A DNA stretch of 10,377 nucleotides from Candidatus Margulisiibacteriota bacterium (GTDB lineage Bacteria > Margulisbacteria > Marinamargulisbacteria > DT-59), in the NCBI GenBank assembly GCA_013215865.1, contig JABSQL010000350.1, forward strand, positions 1-10,377, read 5' to 3'. Both the position numbers and the translations under genes were made by a program. The notes under the pieces are model-generated. The model was not told where the DNA came from and made no database searches. It worked only from the letters and a program-made list of their open reading frames with translations. This document shows, in pieces, positions 1 to 7,022 of this stretch (within the stretch, counting starts at the first letter, position 1; each line of letters starts with the position of its first letter).

Positions 1-895
1 CTGTGGAACCACCCCAATCCTCTGGTGTTAAGTCATGTTCAGACAATTGTTGTTTACACCTTTCAATATCTGCGCCGGGTTTATCAATCTTATTGATTGC
101 AACAATGATAGGCACTCCAGCTGCCTTTGTATGGTCAATTGCTTCGATTGTTTGGGGTTTGATGCCATCATCAGCAGCAATGACTAGAATGGTTATATCA
201 GTTACCTGAGCACCTCTTGCTCTAAGAGTGGTGAATGAAGCATGGCCGGGTGTGTCTAAAAAAGTATACGTACGGTTTTTCTTTGTAATTTGGTAAGCAC
301 CAATATGTTGCGTAATTCCCCCAGCCTCTTTTTCTACAACATTAGATTGCCTGATAACATCAAGGAGCAGGGTTTTACCATGATCTACATGCCCCATAAT
401 GGTGATAACGGGTGGCCTGATAACTAATGACTGAGGATTATCCTCCAATTCTTGGAGAGAAATTTGATCGATTTTATCGCGAATAATATTTTGTGATTTT
501 CTTGTATCTTTTTCCTTTGATTTTAGGGTTATATTAAATCTCATTGCTATTTCAGCAGCATTGGAAAAATCTACTTCAGAATTCAGGTTTAATGAGAGAC
601 CCATTTCTAAAATGGCTTTCATCACTTCCGTTAGGTGAAGATTTAAAACAACAGATAATTGATTAATGGTTAAATGGTTGTCGTCCATTAAAATAGTTTG
701 GGCTTCACGCGTTTCATCTGATGATGGTAATTGCTGTGTCTCCTGTAACTTTTTTTGCAATGTGTAAATGGCATCGATAGTGTCTTTATTCAGTTTAGCT
801 GTAAGAGATTTTACTCTAATGCCAGACTGCACAAGAACTTTTAAGAAATCTTTAGGTTTTTTGCCAAACTGTCGCGATAATATTTGAACATTCAT
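1..895 (-). CDS. infB: Translation initiation factor IF-2, N-terminal 298 residues (cut by left edge)
   Basis: IF-2 is the cytosolic GTPase that brings initiator tRNA to the 30S subunit and promotes subunit joining. Visible in order: an IF2_N-like helical domain at residues 1-50, a second at about 66-120, a short charged linker, then the G domain from about 160. The G domain has the P-loop GHVDHGKT (168-175), the GGITQ switch (192-196), DTPGH (214-218) and NKID (268-271). The residue after the P-loop threonine is Leu (GKTLLLD), where Ser, Thr or Lys is more usual. The G domain begins far earlier than in E. coli IF-2, so this is a short-N-terminus form. The ATG at 895-893 overlaps the nusA stop (ATGA), indicating translational coupling. 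The rest of the G domain and domains II-IV lie outside the window. Identification is firm. Confidence 0.97.
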   Translation of the reverse strand, partial: MNVQILSRQFGKKPKDFLKVLVQSGIRVKSLTAKLNKDTIDAIYTLQKKLQETQQLPSSDETREAQTILMDDNHLTINQLSVVLNLHLTEVMKAILEMGLSLNLNSEVDFSNAAEIAMRFNITLKSKEKDTRKSQNIIRDKIDQISLQELEDNPQSLVIRPPVITIMGHVDHGKTLLLDVIRQSNVVEKEAGGITQHIGAYQITKKNRTYTFLDTPGHASFTTLRARGAQVTDITILVIAADDGIKPQTIEAIDHTKAAGVPIIVAINKIDKPGADIERCKQQLSEHDLTPEDWGGST

Positions 896-2247
896 ATTGA
901 AAAATTTTCCCGAATAGTTTTTACTTGATCAGGAGATAAAGTGACACGGTTGCTTTTAATAGATACGCCAAAAGTTTGGGCTTTTTCAATAAGATCAGCT
1001 GTTTTCATTTTGAGTTCTTTCGCAACAATAGAGACTTTAATAGGTTGAGTATCTTCAGGTACTGTTTCTTCAGAACCTGTTTCTTCAGAATCCATAATGT
1101 CTGGTTTCTTGTTTTCATCCGGGTCAGAATCTGATTCTTCTTTATTTTTTTCTTTTTCAAGTTGCATCTTTTCTGCTAATGATAATCCAGAATCACGTTC
1201 TTTCTTTTGAAAGTCATCCTCATTACTGATGTCTAATTTCCAGCCTGTCAACTTGACGGCCAACCTGACATTAATCCCATTTTTTCCAATCGCTAATGAT
1301 AGTTGGTCATTAGGGACAACTGCTGTGGCCTGTCTCTGTTCTTCATTGGTGATTTTGACCTTGGTAATTTGAGCTGGCTTTAGGGAATTGCCAATAAATA
1401 CTTCAATATCTTCATCCCACTCAAGAATGTCAATCTTTTCATCTCCTAGCTCTTTGATAATAGACTGAATCCGGGATCCAAGATGCCCAACACAGGTGCC
1501 GACTGCGCCAATACTAGGGTTATTGGTTTTAACAGCCACTTTTGAGCGTTTTCCAGGCTCACGGGATATACTCTTAATCTCTATGATACCGTCATCAATT
1601 TCAGGAATTTCAAGATTAAATAGACACTTTAGAAAGCCAGAGTGAGTCCGAGAAATAATGATCTTGGGGCCCTTGGGAGACTGAACGACATCAGATACAT
1701 ATAATCTTATTTTGTCCTTTATATTGTATGTTTCGCCGGGGATCTGCTCTTTGTGATGTAAAAGAGCTTCGGTACGCCCTAAATTAACGAGATAGCCATA
1801 AGGTTCAATACGCTGAATGGTACCTGTTACTAAACTGCCAATTTTAGATTTGAAGTCATCCAGAATGGCTGTTTTCTCCGCTTCTCTAATTCGTTGAATG
1901 ATGACTTGTTTAGCTGTTTGTGCAGCTATTCTACCAAAATCAGATGGAATCACTTCGAACGTAATTTCTTCATCTATTTTAGCCGTTTTCTTTATTTTCT
2001 TAGCCTCTTTTACAGATATCTCAAGCAAGTCGTTGGTTATTTTCTTAACCACAGTTTTGGTTTGCATGATACGGGCTTCCCCCGTTTCAGGGTCAATGAC
2101 AGCATTTAATACTGCTTCTTCAGTGTATTGACGCCTGCATGCAGAAATCAGTGCTTGTTCAATCGCCTCTTTCAAGGCTTGTTTACTAACACCCCGTTCT
2201 GTTTCAATTTGGGCAGTGACTTGAGCAAAATTATCAATTTTTATCAT
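892..2247 (-). CDS. nusA: Transcription termination/antitermination factor NusA with a C-terminal IF2_N-like domain
   Basis: NusA binds RNA polymerase and nascent RNA and modulates pausing, termination and antitermination. The 451-residue protein has the NusA N-terminal polymerase-binding domain (about 1-130), an S1 domain (about 135-200), KH1 with a GHLG loop (254-257) and KH2 with a GKNG loop (321-324). A lysine- and glutamate-rich acidic linker follows (about 345-401). Residues 402-450 do not look like the acidic repeats of E. coli NusA. They resemble the IF2_N domain and align without gaps to the first 43 residues of the IF-2 encoded next door. I chose the ATG at 2247 because AAGGA lies seven bases upstream and the protein then begins in the usual NusA way. 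A 30-codon in-frame extension to a TTG at 2337 would start against the promoter -10 box. No rimP lies upstream, and ylxR and ylxQ are missing between nusA and infB. Confidence 0.96.
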   Translation of the reverse strand: MIKIDNFAQVTAQIETERGVSKQALKEAIEQALISACRRQYTEEAVLNAVIDPETGEARIMQTKTVVKKITNDLLEISVKEAKKIKKTAKIDEEITFEVIPSDFGRIAAQTAKQVIIQRIREAEKTAILDDFKSKIGSLVTGTIQRIEPYGYLVNLGRTEALLHHKEQIPGETYNIKDKIRLYVSDVVQSPKGPKIIISRTHSGFLKCLFNLEIPEIDDGIIEIKSISREPGKRSKVAVKTNNPSIGAVGTCVGHLGSRIQSIIKELGDEKIDILEWDEDIEVFIGNSLKPAQITKVKITNEEQRQATAVVPNDQLSLAIGKNGINVRLAVKLTGWKLDISNEDDFQKKERDSGLSLAEKMQLEKEKNKEESDSDPDENKKPDIMDSEETGSEETVPEDTQPIKVSIVAKELKMKTADLIEKAQTFGVSIKSNRVTLSPDQVKTIRENFSI

Positions 2248-2270
2248 GATAGTATCCTTGGTTAAATAGT

Positions 2271-2294
2271 AAAAAAGTGGGTCTATCCCACCTT
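2271..2294 (-). terminator. Terminator-like hairpin in the nusA leader (candidate attenuator)
   Basis: Read on the minus strand, AAGGTGGG, loop ATAGA and CCCACTTTTTT can form an 8-bp stem with one G-U wobble and a five-base loop, running directly into six U residues. The core GTGGG/CCCAC pairs perfectly. It sits between the predicted nusA promoter and the nusA ribosome binding site, so it would stop transcription before the gene rather than after one. That placement suggests attenuation, possibly by NusA itself, since NusA stimulates hairpin-dependent termination. The structure is seen in the sequence; the function is inference. Confidence 0.5.
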
Positions 2295-2337
2295 CATGGA
2301 AAATACCAGTGCAGATAGAATCCATATTGAAACACAA

Positions 2338-2366
2338 ATGTTACCATATTTGTGCATAGTCGCCAA
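2338..2366 (-). promoter_or_regulatory. Predicted sigma-70-type promoter for nusA-infB
   Basis: On the minus strand, TTGGCG (2366-2361, 4/6 to the -35 consensus) is followed after 17 bases by TAACAT (2343-2338, 4/6 to the -10 consensus). The -10 is preceded by TGG, giving an extended -10 (TGnTAACAT). The predicted start near 2331 leaves a leader of about 84 bases before the nusA ATG, which contains the terminator-like hairpin. Confidence 0.5.
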
Positions 2367-2388
2367 GCACTTTAAGTATAAACACAGC

Positions 2389-2451
2389 ACTATAGAGATC
2401 TCAGACCATCCGCCTGTGTGATAAACTGTTTTATAAGTGCTGATCTATAGT
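2389..2451. repeat. Interrupted inverted repeat in the divergent nusA/HTH intergenic region
   Basis: ACTATAGA (2389-2396) and TCTATAGT (2444-2451) are an exact 8-bp inverted pair. Pairing continues with TCAG on the left and CTGA on the right if a GATC bulge is allowed, making about 12 pairs. A smaller hairpin, ATAAA/TTTAT, lies inside. The hexamer AGCACT (2366-2371 and 2386-2391) also has its complement AGTGCT at 2436-2441. This could be an operator or a folded leader RNA for the gene beginning at 2491. Confidence 0.35.
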
Positions 2452-2459
2452 CATAGCGT

Positions 2460-2467
2460 AAACGTTT
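2460..2467. promoter_or_regulatory. AAACGTTT palindrome upstream of the small HTH gene (candidate operator)
   Basis: This perfect 8-bp palindrome lies 23 bases before the start of the small HTH-like gene, just downstream of a possible -10 box (TATAGT, 2446-2451). The related AAACGTTA occurs twice in the next intergenic region, and I found no other copy of the AACGTT core while reading the window. A binding site for the HTH protein is the simplest guess; there is no direct evidence. Confidence 0.3.
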
Positions 2468-2490
2468 GTACAGAATGATGGAGGCCCGCA

Positions 2491-2691
2491 TTGCCAGTTG
2501 TTAAACTTCCAAACGGAGATAGGAAAATTGCCATGCGCATTCATACAATGCTCCGATCTAATATGACATGGAATCAGATTGTGAAGGCATTTAGAGATCT
2601 GGGGTATGACATTTGTAATCGCAAAACATTGATGAATTGGATAAAGAGAAACGGCTTTCGGGTGGTAAGGGGGATTGAAAAGGAACGGTAA
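2491..2691 (+). CDS. Small helix-turn-helix-like protein, unrecognised
   Basis: This is a basic 66-residue protein that I cannot assign to a named family. Residues 26-57 read as a possible helix-turn-helix: a first helix around WNQIVKAF (27-34), a turn at GYDIC (39-43), and a second, basic helix RKTLMNWIKRN (44-54). That suggests DNA binding. The chosen start is TTG, because GGAGG (2480-2484) lies six bases upstream and a stop codon occurs in frame just before it. ATG at 2533 (residue 15) has a weaker AGGA at suitable spacing and would still keep the HTH region. The gene is transcribed away from nusA and towards a histidine kinase 204 bases downstream, and it is flanked by AAACGTT(T/A) elements. 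It may regulate itself and its neighbour (inference). It could also be a remnant of a longer recombinase or phage protein. Confidence 0.55.
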   Translation: MPVVKLPNGDRKIAMRIHTMLRSNMTWNQIVKAFRDLGYDICNRKTLMNWIKRNGFRVVRGIEKER

Positions 2692-2703
2692 AAAATGAAG
2701 AAT

Positions 2704-2813
2704 AAAACGTTAAAGTGGACAAATGGCCATTAAAAGATACGGAAATCAAAGCTATAAGATGGACAGATGTGTATAAAAAGAAACACGAAAAATTAGTGCA
2801 AAAAAACGTTAAA
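2704..2813. repeat. Two direct copies of AAAACGTTAAA before the histidine kinase gene
   Basis: An exact 11-bp repeat occurs at 2704-2714 and 2803-2813, 99 bases apart, in the 204-base gap between the small HTH gene and the kinase gene. Each copy contains the palindromic core AACGTT that is also present at 2460-2467. The downstream copy lies about 85 bases before the kinase start codon, near a weak promoter-like stretch (TATAGT 2825-2830). The rest of this gap is A-rich and holds no convincing gene. Confidence 0.35.
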
Positions 2814-2895
2814 ATAATCCGATATATAGTATAGAATTAACATGTTTTTATAGAGGCGCGGAGGAAACCAAAGAGTCGGTAAAAGGAGTCGGAAA

Positions 2896-3789
2896 ATGAA
2901 TTCATTAAAAGCGCTTTTCAGTGAAGATAAACAAGAGCACTCTTTATATAATGATTTGTATCAGTTGGTGAATGAAGTAAATCAACAGGTAGAAAAAAAT
3001 AAGCAACTTCAAAAAGAAAATAAATCCATAAAGAATGCAATCGCACAAATTGAACGGAGATATCAGAATATGGGCCGATACGTACATGATTCAGCGAATA
3101 AAGTTCTTAGTATCATGTCATTTATGAAATTTTCCAATAAATACCCAGAGAAAAGGGAGTTCTATAAACGATTTTTAGAATCAAATGCGAGAGAGTTGTG
3201 GAATTTGCAAGAACGAACAATGTCTTACTACAAAGGTATAGACAGAACATATATCAAACCATACTCTCTGAGAAAAGTGCTTGAGGAGATTAAAATAGCA
3301 AATGATGCTGAATATAATCCCACATTAGATATTCATGTTGAGTGTCAATTGGATACGATTTTCAATACAGATAAAAATATATTGGCTTCAGTTATCAATA
3401 ATGCCGTTAAGAACACCTATGAAGCGATACGAAAAGAATGGATTCGGAAACAAAACCACCCCCCTAAATCGGTCTTTAATATTTTAGCCTACGATATAGA
3501 TACATATCAAAAAAAGGTGAAAAATCCCCATTTATTTCGAAACAAAAAAAAGGGTGGTATTGCTATAATCCTGGAAGATAACGCAGGCGGCATTTCAAAA
3601 GAACAAGTCGCTCATTTTTTTGATTTTGGATCCACAGCAGATAAAAAACATGGTCATGGTATCGGGACCTATAGTATGAAGATGGGAATTGAAAAAGACC
3701 TCAAGTGGAATATTATGGTGGAGTCAGAGCTCGGAAAGGGGCTTAGATTCCATATTTACTTACCCCCAATTGCATGCAAACAGACATGA
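2896..3789 (+). CDS. Soluble atypical sensor histidine kinase
   Basis: This 297-residue cytosolic protein has no signal peptide or membrane segment. Residues 15-60 are charged and probably form a coiled coil. An H-box-like segment follows with candidate phospho-acceptor His64 (RYVHDSANK). A GHKL-type ATP-binding domain comes next: N-box INNAVKN (167-173), D-box EDNAGGI (227-233), F-box-like FFDFGST (241-247), glycine-rich HGHGIG (252-257) and a final LGKGLRF (279-285). These are the ATP-lid and nucleotide-binding motifs of histidine kinases, but the H-box is divergent and no recognisable input domain is present. AAGGAG seven bases before the ATG supports the start. No response regulator is adjacent, so it would have to signal to a distant partner. 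A non-histidine GHKL kinase is an alternative. Confidence 0.8.
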   Translation: MNSLKALFSEDKQEHSLYNDLYQLVNEVNQQVEKNKQLQKENKSIKNAIAQIERRYQNMGRYVHDSANKVLSIMSFMKFSNKYPEKREFYKRFLESNARELWNLQERTMSYYKGIDRTYIKPYSLRKVLEEIKIANDAEYNPTLDIHVECQLDTIFNTDKNILASVINNAVKNTYEAIRKEWIRKQNHPPKSVFNILAYDIDTYQKKVKNPHLFRNKKKGGIAIILEDNAGGISKEQVAHFFDFGSTADKKHGHGIGTYSMKMGIEKDLKWNIMVESELGKGLRFHIYLPPIACKQT

Positions 3790-3835
3790 ATTCAGTCGTG
3801 TAATAATTTTTAGCGTTCCACTTCTTTCTAGAATT

Positions 3836-3844
3836 TGCTAATAT
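3836..3844 (+). promoter_or_regulatory. Extended -10 promoter candidate for the gap-pgk operon
   Basis: TGCTAATAT matches the extended -10 form TGnTATAAT, with one mismatch in the hexamer. No good -35 lies at the usual distance. The predicted start near 3851 would leave about 39 bases of leader, containing the ribosome binding site AGGAAAGGA (3872-3880). Confidence 0.4.
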
Positions 3845-3889
3845 GTTGTTCTTTTTATTGAGAATCTACTTAGGAAAGGAATGTTGCTT

Positions 3890-4930
3890 ATGACCACTAA
3901 GGTTGCGATCAATGGTTTTGGTAGAATTGGACGAATGGTCTTTAAGGTGATTCAGGAACGTGACGATATTGAAGTGATGGCGATCAATGACCTAACAGAT
4001 GCGGGTACTTTGGCCCATCTATTAAAATATGACTCCATACATGGTCGTTTTTCAGGAGACGTATCATCTAAGGAAAAATCAATTATTGTAAATGGGACAG
4101 AAATCCCTATTTTTGATATAAAGAATCCATCAGAATTACCCTGGAAAGAACTTAAAATCGATGTTGTAATAGAGTCAACAGGCATTTTTACTTCAGCTGA
4201 AGGAAAATATGGCGGATATATGAGTCACATTGAAGCTGGGGGCCAAAAAGTCATATTGACAGTTCCTGCGAAAGATAACATTAAGACCATTGTAATGGGT
4301 GTTAATGACTCAGATTATACACCGGATATAAAAGCAGTATCTAACGCTAGCTGCACCACGAACTGCTTGGCGCCGATTGTAAAAATTCTTCACGATCAGT
4401 TTGGTATTGTGAAAGGGATTATGAATACGGTTCATGCATTTACCAGTGACCAATGTCTTCAGGATTCTCCACATAAAGACCTTAGACGAGCACGGGCTGC
4501 TTCTCAATCTATCATCCCAACAACTACAGGGGCTGCTAAAGCAGTCACATTGGTTATTCCAGATTTGAAAGGGAAGCTAGACGGTATGGCCATGCGTGTC
4601 CCTGTTCCAAACGGATCCATTACGGACTTTACTTGCGAGCTCGATCAATCTGTTTCAGTCGAACAGATTAATGGTGCCTTTAAAGAGGCCTCTGAAGGCA
4701 CTTTTAAGGGCATTGTAGAGTACACAAATGATCCTATCGTGAGCGTTGATATCATCGGCAATACGCACTCATCCATTGTTGATGCCCAATCTACAATGGT
4801 GATTGATAATCTGGTAAAAGTAGTGGCTTGGTATGACAATGAAGTGGGTTACTCCAATCGGATAATAGATTTAATCGAATTAACTTCAAAGGCACATGAA
4901 CCCCAAAAAGTCACTGCAGAATCTCGCTAA
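3890..4930 (+). CDS. gap: Type I glyceraldehyde-3-phosphate dehydrogenase (NAD-type)
   Basis: This enzyme oxidises and phosphorylates glyceraldehyde 3-phosphate to 1,3-bisphosphoglycerate with NAD in glycolysis. The 346-residue protein starts with the Rossmann motif INGFGRIGR. The AINDLTD segment (Asp34, Leu35) is typical of NAD-preferring glycolytic enzymes. The catalytic motif SNASCTTNC gives Cys155, and His182 follows in the TVHAFTSD segment. The C-terminal YDNEVGYSNR signature is present. The ATG at 3890 is preferred over one at 3881, because AGGAAAGGA ends directly against 3881 and leaves it no spacer, while 3890 is nine bases away and gives the usual MTTKVAINGFG start. The last 12 codons run into pgk, giving a short C-terminal tail (about AHEPQKVTAESR) beyond the usual end of the family. 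Confidence 0.97.
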   Translation: MTTKVAINGFGRIGRMVFKVIQERDDIEVMAINDLTDAGTLAHLLKYDSIHGRFSGDVSSKEKSIIVNGTEIPIFDIKNPSELPWKELKIDVVIESTGIFTSAEGKYGGYMSHIEAGGQKVILTVPAKDNIKTIVMGVNDSDYTPDIKAVSNASCTTNCLAPIVKILHDQFGIVKGIMNTVHAFTSDQCLQDSPHKDLRRARAASQSIIPTTTGAAKAVTLVIPDLKGKLDGMAMRVPVPNGSITDFTCELDQSVSVEQINGAFKEASEGTFKGIVEYTNDPIVSVDIIGNTHSSIVDAQSTMVIDNLVKVVAWYDNEVGYSNRIIDLIELTSKAHEPQKVTAESR

Positions 4931-6089
4931 ACAGGCCATAAAAGGGAAGCGGGTTTTTCTTCGTGCTGACTTAAATGTTCCCATTCAAAGAGGGGTCATC
5001 AAAGATGATGAACGCATTATTGCTTCTTTACCCACGATTCAATATCTGACTAGCTGCGGTGCTAAGGTGATATTGTCATCTCATTTGGGTCGGCCTCATG
5101 GGCAGGTCGTTGAAGCCCTTAGATTAAATCCCATAGCAGAAAGACTGTCTTCTTATTTGAAAATACCCATTCAAAAGGCAGATTCGTGTGTGGGGCCTGA
5201 AATTGAAGAAAAAGTCTCTCAATTAAAAGAAGGCGATGTTCTACTTTTAGAGAATATTCGGTTTTACTCAGAGGAAAGTGAAAATGATCCTGAGTTTGCA
5301 AAAAAATTGGCAGATTTAGCAGATATTTATGTACAAGATGCCTTTGGAACATCCCATCGTAACCATGCATCAACGGCAGGTATTGCACACTATTTACCAG
5401 CGTATGCAGGTTTATTAATGATGAAAGAATTGGACTGTTTTGATTCTCTTCTTACCCAGCCTAAACATCCTTTTGTAGCGATTATTGGTGGTGCTAAAAT
5501 ATCAACAAAAATAGGTGTGATTAAAAAATTGCTCCCTATAGTAGATGTGGTTATTATTGGTGGCGCAATGGCGTTTACTTTTTTAAAAGCTAAGGGCTAT
5601 GAAATTGGCAAGTCTTTGGTAGATAATGATAAACTTGAAGAAGCCAGAGATATTCTGAATGCAGTTGATAAAGCAAGAGTAAGATTCATACTACCCCTTG
5701 ATCAGGTCGTTGTTCCATCATTTGATCAAGCTGATGACAAGCAAATTGTTGACATCACCCAGATTTCAGCTGATAAAATGGGAGTAGATATTGGACCTAA
5801 AACGGTAAAAGAAATTGGTCACGCGCTAACGGGAGCTAAAACAATATTTTGGAATGGTCCGATGGGTGCTTTCGAGGTTGATGCTTATTCATATGGAACA
5901 GTGCAGGTTGCAAAACTATTGGCTAAAAGTGATAGTATAACAGTCGTTGGTGGAGGAGATTCGATTTCAGCAATTAAGCTTTCAAAACTGGAGGATCAAA
6001 TGACACACCTATCTACTGGAGGGGGCGCTTCTTTGGCCATTCTATCGGGTCAATCGTTACCGGGCATTGCTATATTGGAGGAAAAATAA
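4896..6089 (+). CDS. pgk: Phosphoglycerate kinase
   Basis: This enzyme transfers the acyl phosphate of 1,3-bisphosphoglycerate to ADP, the ATP-yielding step after gap. The 397-residue length is standard. Visible signatures are RADLNVP (23-29) and SSHLGRP in the substrate-binding N domain, GGAKISTK and GGAMAFTFL in the hinge region, and WNGPMGAFE, VVGGGDS and LSTGGGAS (372-379) in the nucleotide-binding C domain. The ATG at 4896 lies inside gap, giving a 35-base overlap. No ATG, GTG or TTG occurs in frame between it and the conserved RADLNVP region, so the overlap appears real. Its only ribosome-binding-like sequence, AAAGG, lies three bases upstream, so initiation probably depends on ribosomes translating gap (inference). 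The stop codon abuts the next gene's ATG. Confidence 0.97.
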   Translation: MNPKKSLQNLAKQAIKGKRVFLRADLNVPIQRGVIKDDERIIASLPTIQYLTSCGAKVILSSHLGRPHGQVVEALRLNPIAERLSSYLKIPIQKADSCVGPEIEEKVSQLKEGDVLLLENIRFYSEESENDPEFAKKLADLADIYVQDAFGTSHRNHASTAGIAHYLPAYAGLLMMKELDCFDSLLTQPKHPFVAIIGGAKISTKIGVIKKLLPIVDVVIIGGAMAFTFLKAKGYEIGKSLVDNDKLEEARDILNAVDKARVRFILPLDQVVVPSFDQADDKQIVDITQISADKMGVDIGPKTVKEIGHALTGAKTIFWNGPMGAFEVDAYSYGTVQVAKLLAKSDSITVVGGGDSISAIKLSKLEDQMTHLSTGGGASLAILSGQSLPGIAILEEK

Positions 6090-6557
6090 ATGGCCAAACA
6101 TAATACACAGATAAAAGAAGATATAGACGTTGCTCTAAAACGTATTCAAGAAAAGAAACATGTTGTGAAATCTGAAGCCGTTCAAGCTAAAAAGGAATTT
6201 GACCGAATAAAAAATGATCTTATAGAAAAAAGTGAGGTTGTTGAGGATAGTGATGATGATGAATCAGATTTACAAGCAAATACCATGTATATGGACGAAA
6301 TTAATGATAATATTCAATTGCTGGCAGCGATCTTCAAAAAATCAAACTTTGAAGAATATCTATATCTCTTAACCTATCCTGGGCGCCTATTTGTCATACA
6401 GTTTATTAATGGTTTTGTTCGAGGCATCGGCTTTGCAATGGGCATTTTGCTTATTGGTTCTTTATTTATATTTATGTTAACAGAGCCTCTTCCAAGCCAT
6501 TTTTTGATAAACAAAATAATCGGCTTTTTAACAAGCCTACCTTCCCCAAGAATTTAG
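6090..6557 (+). CDS. Small membrane protein with N-terminal coiled coil, DUF5665-like
   Basis: This 155-residue protein has a highly charged N-terminal half (1-60) that is probably coiled coil and ends in an acidic run (DSDDDESD, 53-60). A conserved-looking block follows: NFEEYLYLLTYPGRLF (86-101), then the single membrane segment at about 108-130, which includes the GFVRGIGFAMG stretch. A short amphipathic C-terminal helix ends the protein. The NP-R-L-then-GxxRGxGxxxG pattern recalls the DUF5665 family of uncharacterised bacterial membrane proteins; I am recalling that family, not matching it by search. GGAGG eight bases upstream is a strong ribosome binding site, and the ATG directly follows the pgk stop. 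Its function is unknown. Location between pgk and lspA argues only for co-expression. Confidence 0.8.
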   Translation: MAKHNTQIKEDIDVALKRIQEKKHVVKSEAVQAKKEFDRIKNDLIEKSEVVEDSDDDESDLQANTMYMDEINDNIQLLAAIFKKSNFEEYLYLLTYPGRLFVIQFINGFVRGIGFAMGILLIGSLFIFMLTEPLPSHFLINKIIGFLTSLPSPRI

Positions 6558-6563
6558 ATAAAA

Positions 6564-7022
6564 ATGTTTTTCAACATAAAATATCGATTAATATTTATAT
6601 GCATTCTGGGCCTTGACCAAATGACAAAATATTTTACTGAGCGATGGTTAGATCCAAATTATCCAAAGATCATTATCTCCCACTTTTTGACATTTACCAA
6701 AGTGCATAATTATGGGTCGGCATATGGTTTGTTCCAAAACCAACGCTTTTTCCTCATTTGTGTAGGCATTTTGGTGATTGTGGGGGGTATTTGGTTTCAT
6801 AAAAAAATAGGGATAACGGTTTATTCTCGAATGGGACTCATCTGTTTGTTGGCAGGTTCATTTGGTAATGTTTTGGATAGACTGTATCGGGGTTTTGTGG
6901 TTGATTTTATTGATATCGGACTATTTCCTGTATTTAATATCGCAGACATGGCAATTGATATTGGTGTTGTCTGCTTTATCTGGGAGATGTGGATTCATCG
7001 TGATCGTCATAGACCCACCTGA
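6564..7022 (+). CDS. lspA: Lipoprotein signal peptidase (signal peptidase II)
   Basis: This inner-membrane aspartyl protease removes the signal peptide of diacylglyceryl-modified prolipoproteins. The 152-residue protein has about four membrane segments and the family motifs in order: LDQMTKY (17-23), VHNYGSAYGLF (47-57; family pattern N-x-G-A-A/S-F/Y), GNVLDR (101-106), VVDFID (112-117) and FNIADMAID (124-132). By comparison with the characterised enzymes, the catalytic pair should be Asp114 and Asp128, both present. There is no clear ribosome binding site. The ATG is only six bases beyond the previous stop, so it is probably translated by coupling. Its end overlaps the pseudouridine synthase gene by 23 bases. 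Confidence 0.94.
   Translation: MFFNIKYRLIFICILGLDQMTKYFTERWLDPNYPKIIISHFLTFTKVHNYGSAYGLFQNQRFFLICVGILVIVGGIWFHKKIGITVYSRMGLICLLAGSFGNVLDRLYRGFVVDFIDIGLFPVFNIADMAIDIGVVCFIWEMWIHRDRHRPT

Noticed and set aside
2248..2337. In-frame 30-codon N-terminal extension of NusA from a TTG at 2337
   Set aside because: It would begin directly against the predicted -10 box, runs through the terminator-like hairpin, lacks a ribosome binding site, and the ATG at 2247 has AAGGA at seven bases.
2715..2834. 39-codon open frame starting GTG between the HTH gene and the kinase gene
   Set aside because: Lysine-rich translation of A-rich DNA, no ribosome binding site and no recognisable motif.
3881..3889. Upstream ATG for GAPDH at 3881
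   Set aside because: It touches the ribosome binding site with no spacer, and the GAPDH fold begins right after the ATG at 3890.
6862..6999. 46-codon N-terminal extension of the pseudouridine synthase into lspA
   Set aside because: The S4 domain already starts a few residues after GTG 7000, and the extension is simply lspA read in another frame.
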